From the NCBI GenBank assembly GCA_910586635.1, contig CAJUJA010000045.1:535-10055 (forward strand): a stretch of DNA of 9,521 bases. Direction: 5' to 3'. A program made the position numbers and the translations under genes. How positions within the stretch are numbered: the stretch's first letter is position 1; every line of letters starts with the position of its first letter. The notes under the pieces are model-generated. The model was given only the letters and a program-made list of their open reading frames with translations. It did not search any database and was not told the DNA's origin. Shown piece by piece: positions 8,007 to 9,521 of this stretch. The stretch is from an uncultured Bacilli bacterium (GTDB taxonomy: Bacteria; Bacillota_I; Bacilli_A; RF39; UBA660).

Positions 8007-9209
8007 ATGATAAAGTTTGATTATAAAACTTATATGAATCAGGAAGTATCTTTAGATTCTTTGCAAAAAGAGAAATTCATTCAAAGGTTGTTACGTGATC
8101 CGATGGCTGGATTTATTAATCATGTGATTCATCAAGAAGAAATGGAAGAGATAAAAAGGGTATCATCTCAAATCAAGGCAGATAGTGAAGTGTTACTGGT
8201 TATTGGAATTGGTGGTTCCTTTATGGGGAGTTATGCTCTAAAAAATATGTTTTTATCTCCTTTCAAAACTCTAGATACGGAAGTGATTTATTTGGGGTAT
8301 CATCTTTCTTCTAAGTATTTAAAGGAAGTATTAGATTATATTCAAAATAAAGATGTTTCTGTTAATGTCATTAGTAAATCAGGAACTACTATGGAAATTT
8401 CTTTAACCTATTCTTTAATTAAGAAAGAATTAGAAAAGAGGTATTCTAAAGAAGAGTTACAAAAAAGAATTATTATTACAACAGATAGTCAAAAAGGAAA
8501 ACTAAGAGAAGAGGTCAATCAGGAGGGCTATCTATCTTTCTCTATCCCATCTGATATTGGGGGTAGATATAGTTTGATGAGTCCTGCTCATCTACTTCCT
8601 TTAGCAGTTATGGATTTGGATATAGACAATCTTTTACTTGGATATAAGGAGGGTCTTCAACTTATAGATGAAGCCTATCAATATGCTAATTTGAGATTGA
8701 ACTTATTTCATCAAAATAAATTATTAGAAAATTTTAGTGTTTATGATCCCTCTTTATATTATTATACAGAGTGGATAAAGCAGCTATTAGCAGAATCGGA
8801 AGGTAAAAATCAAAAGGGAATATTTCCTATTTCTACTGTCAATACAAGAGATTTACATTCCTTAGGTCAATTTATCCAGGAGGGGAATCCAATTCTTTTT
8901 GAAACCGTAATTCGTATTTTAAATAGTGAGGATATTAAAATAGAAGATGTTTCTTTAAATAAGATCAATCAAATTGTGACTGAGTCTGTGTGTGCTGCTC
9001 ATTACAATGGTGATACGCCCTCGATTATTATATCCTTAGAGAAGCTAGACATGAGACACATTGGTAGTTTGAGTGCTTTCTTTATGTTGGCTGCTGCTTT
9101 TAGTTCCTATTTATTTGATGTTGATCCATTTAACCAGCCAGGAGTGGAAGCATATAAAAAAGAAGTACGAAAAAATTTAGAAGAACAAGAAATTGATTTT
9201 TTCCTTTAA
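8007..9209 (+). CDS. pgi: Glucose-6-phosphate isomerase, compact form
   Basis: This cytosolic glycolytic enzyme interconverts glucose-6-phosphate and fructose-6-phosphate. Two sugar-isomerase (SIS) domains are visible. The first carries GIGGS (67-71) and the phosphate-binding loop SKSGTT (123-128). The two PGI signatures match SDIGGRYSLMSPAH (182-195) and the C-terminal block ending FNQPGVEAYKK (375-385). By alignment from memory with Bacillus PGI, the catalytic residues are present: E263 in ESEGK, H284 in LHSLGQ and K384 in GVEAYK. At 400 residues it is about 50 shorter than the usual Bacillus-type enzyme (about 450). The missing length is spread over the N-terminus, the loop near 85-95 and the segment near 305-330, with no motif lost, so it is a compact functional form rather than a truncation. 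The start is fixed by a strong AGGAGG and the 2-base gap after the synthase. It shares the synthase promoter; no terminator lies between them. Both genes handle glucose-phosphate metabolism. Confidence 0.96.
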   Translation: MIKFDYKTYMNQEVSLDSLQKEKFIQRLLRDPMAGFINHVIHQEEMEEIKRVSSQIKADSEVLLVIGIGGSFMGSYALKNMFLSPFKTLDTEVIYLGYHLSSKYLKEVLDYIQNKDVSVNVISKSGTTMEISLTYSLIKKELEKRYSKEELQKRIIITTDSQKGKLREEVNQEGYLSFSIPSDIGGRYSLMSPAHLLPLAVMDLDIDNLLLGYKEGLQLIDEAYQYANLRLNLFHQNKLLENFSVYDPSLYYYTEWIKQLLAESEGKNQKGIFPISTVNTRDLHSLGQFIQEGNPILFETVIRILNSEDIKIEDVSLNKINQIVTESVCAAHYNGDTPSIIISLEKLDMRHIGSLSAFFMLAAAFSSYLFDVDPFNQPGVEAYKKEVRKNLEEQEIDFFL

Positions 9210-9240
9210 CTGGTTGGATTGAATTATGAGATGTTTTGTA

Positions 9241-9283
9241 GAAGAAAGTAAATTTATTCTATTTTCTTTTTTTTTTTTTTTTT
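9241..9283 (+). terminator. Intrinsic terminator with 17-T tract ending the operon
   Basis: GAAGAAAGTA (9241-9250) pairs with TATTTTCTTT (9260-9269) as a 10-bp AT-rich stem with two G-T pairs and a 9-base loop. It runs into a continuous stretch of 17 T residues (9267-9283). The stem is weak but the U tract is exceptionally long. It begins 31 bases after the pgi stop codon and separates the operon from the next gene. Confidence 0.75.
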
Positions 9284-9308
9284 ATAAATTTAGGTTATAT
9301 TGATGACA

Positions 9309-9314
9309 TATATT
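9309..9314 (+). promoter_or_regulatory. Possible -10 box for the C59 hydrolase gene
   Basis: TATATT (9309-9314) lies 22 bases before the start codon, which would put transcription near 9321 with a very short leader. No good -35 match lies at 16-18 bases upstream, where the sequence is AT-rich without a TTGACA-like box. A second TATATT is at 9296-9301. A promoter here is expected because a terminator precedes it, but the exact box is a guess. Confidence 0.3.
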
Positions 9315-9322
9315 GTAAGGAA

Positions 9323-9328
9323 AAGGAG
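9323..9328 (+). promoter_or_regulatory. Ribosome binding site of the C59 hydrolase gene
   Basis: AAGGAG (9323-9328) is 7 bases before ATG 9336. It confirms the start at the Met-Cys that the Ntn hydrolase family requires, so Cys2 becomes the N-terminal nucleophile after methionine removal. Confidence 0.85.
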
Positions 9329-9335
9329 AATTAGA

Positions 9336-9521
9336 ATGTGTACATGTATTTCATTTAAGACTAAAGATCATTATTTTGGAAGGAGTATGGATCTAGAATA
9401 TCATTTTAATGAGCAGGTGGTAATTACACCAAGAGATTATGAGTTTCAATTAAAATCTGGAAAAAACTTTCGTACAAAGTATGCTTTTATTGGGTGTGCA
9501 GCAGTCATAAATCAATATCCT
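9336..9521 (+). CDS. C59-family Ntn hydrolase (bile salt hydrolase/penicillin V acylase type), 3' end outside window
   Basis: This is the first 62 codons of a linear-amide C-N hydrolase of the choloylglycine hydrolase family, which cleaves conjugated bile salts, penicillin V or N-acyl signals depending on the member. The protein begins MCTCISF: Cys2 is the nucleophile exposed by methionine removal. HYFGRSMDLEY (12-22) matches the family block with the catalytic-site Arg (R16) and Asp (D19). VVITPRDYEF (28-37) and the YAFIGCAAVINQYP stretch (49-62) also match. There is no signal peptide, so it is cytosolic like known bile salt hydrolases. Full-length members are about 320-340 residues, so roughly 80% lies beyond the window. 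The visible part cannot separate bile salt hydrolase from penicillin V acylase, since the deciding residues and loops are downstream. It follows a terminator and is probably its own unit, functionally unrelated to the glucan operon. Confidence 0.88.
   Translation, partial: MCTCISFKTKDHYFGRSMDLEYHFNEQVVITPRDYEFQLKSGKNFRTKYAFIGCAAVINQYP

Noticed and set aside
9296..9315. Direct repeat TATATTG (9296-9302 and 9309-9315) upstream of the edge gene
   Set aside because: Two 7-base AT-rich copies are expected by chance in this composition, and there is no other sign of a regulator site.
1..9521. Mycoplasma-type code (TGA as Trp) considered because of the high AT content
   Set aside because: Tryptophans at conserved motifs are all TGG (for example in WTWYTG and HWWH), and the genes run full length without in-frame TGA, so the standard bacterial code applies.

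Overview
This is a very AT-rich window that uses the standard genetic code: tryptophan is TGG throughout and the complete genes end in TAA. It looks like a low-GC Gram-positive bacterium (Bacillota, possibly the Erysipelotrichales/RF39-like Bacilli or relatives). That assignment rests on base composition, strong AGGAG-type ribosome binding sites, compact genes and T-rich intrinsic terminators. A gene start resembling the bile salt hydrolase/penicillin V acylase family at the right edge is compatible with a gut commensal. The taxonomy is inference.

Layout, all on the + strand. Positions 1-62 are the 3' part of tRNA-Glu(TTC), followed by a terminator. A near-consensus promoter then drives a single tRNA-Ser(GCT) (150-240), which has its own strong terminator (253-287). 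A second promoter, with an extended -10 element placed between the arms of a perfect 8-bp inverted repeat, opens a two-gene operon. Its first gene (343-8004) encodes a 2553-residue membrane protein with the full architecture of a cyclic beta-1,2-glucan synthase (NdvB/ChvB/Cgs): GT84 glycosyltransferase, glycoamylase-like cyclisation domain (GH189 type) and GH94 phosphorylase domain. Two bases after its stop codon starts a compact 400-residue glucose-6-phosphate isomerase (8007-9209). Its Shine-Dalgarno sequence lies inside the last codons of the synthase gene. A hairpin with a 17-T tract (9241-9283) closes the operon. The window ends 62 codons into a C59-family Ntn hydrolase (choloylglycine hydrolase/penicillin V acylase type).

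How the genes may work together (inference): the synthase consumes UDP-glucose, which derives from glucose-6-phosphate through glucose-1-phosphate. Its GH94 domain can trim chains with phosphate and release glucose-1-phosphate. Phosphoglucose isomerase links that hexose-phosphate pool to fructose-6-phosphate. Co-translation of the two proteins would tie glucan synthesis to central carbon flux. No glucan exporter or glucan-modifying enzyme is visible here. The main points of interest are a complete cyclic-glucan synthase in a probable single-membrane, AT-rich bacterium, its coupling to pgi, and the operator-like symmetry at its promoter.
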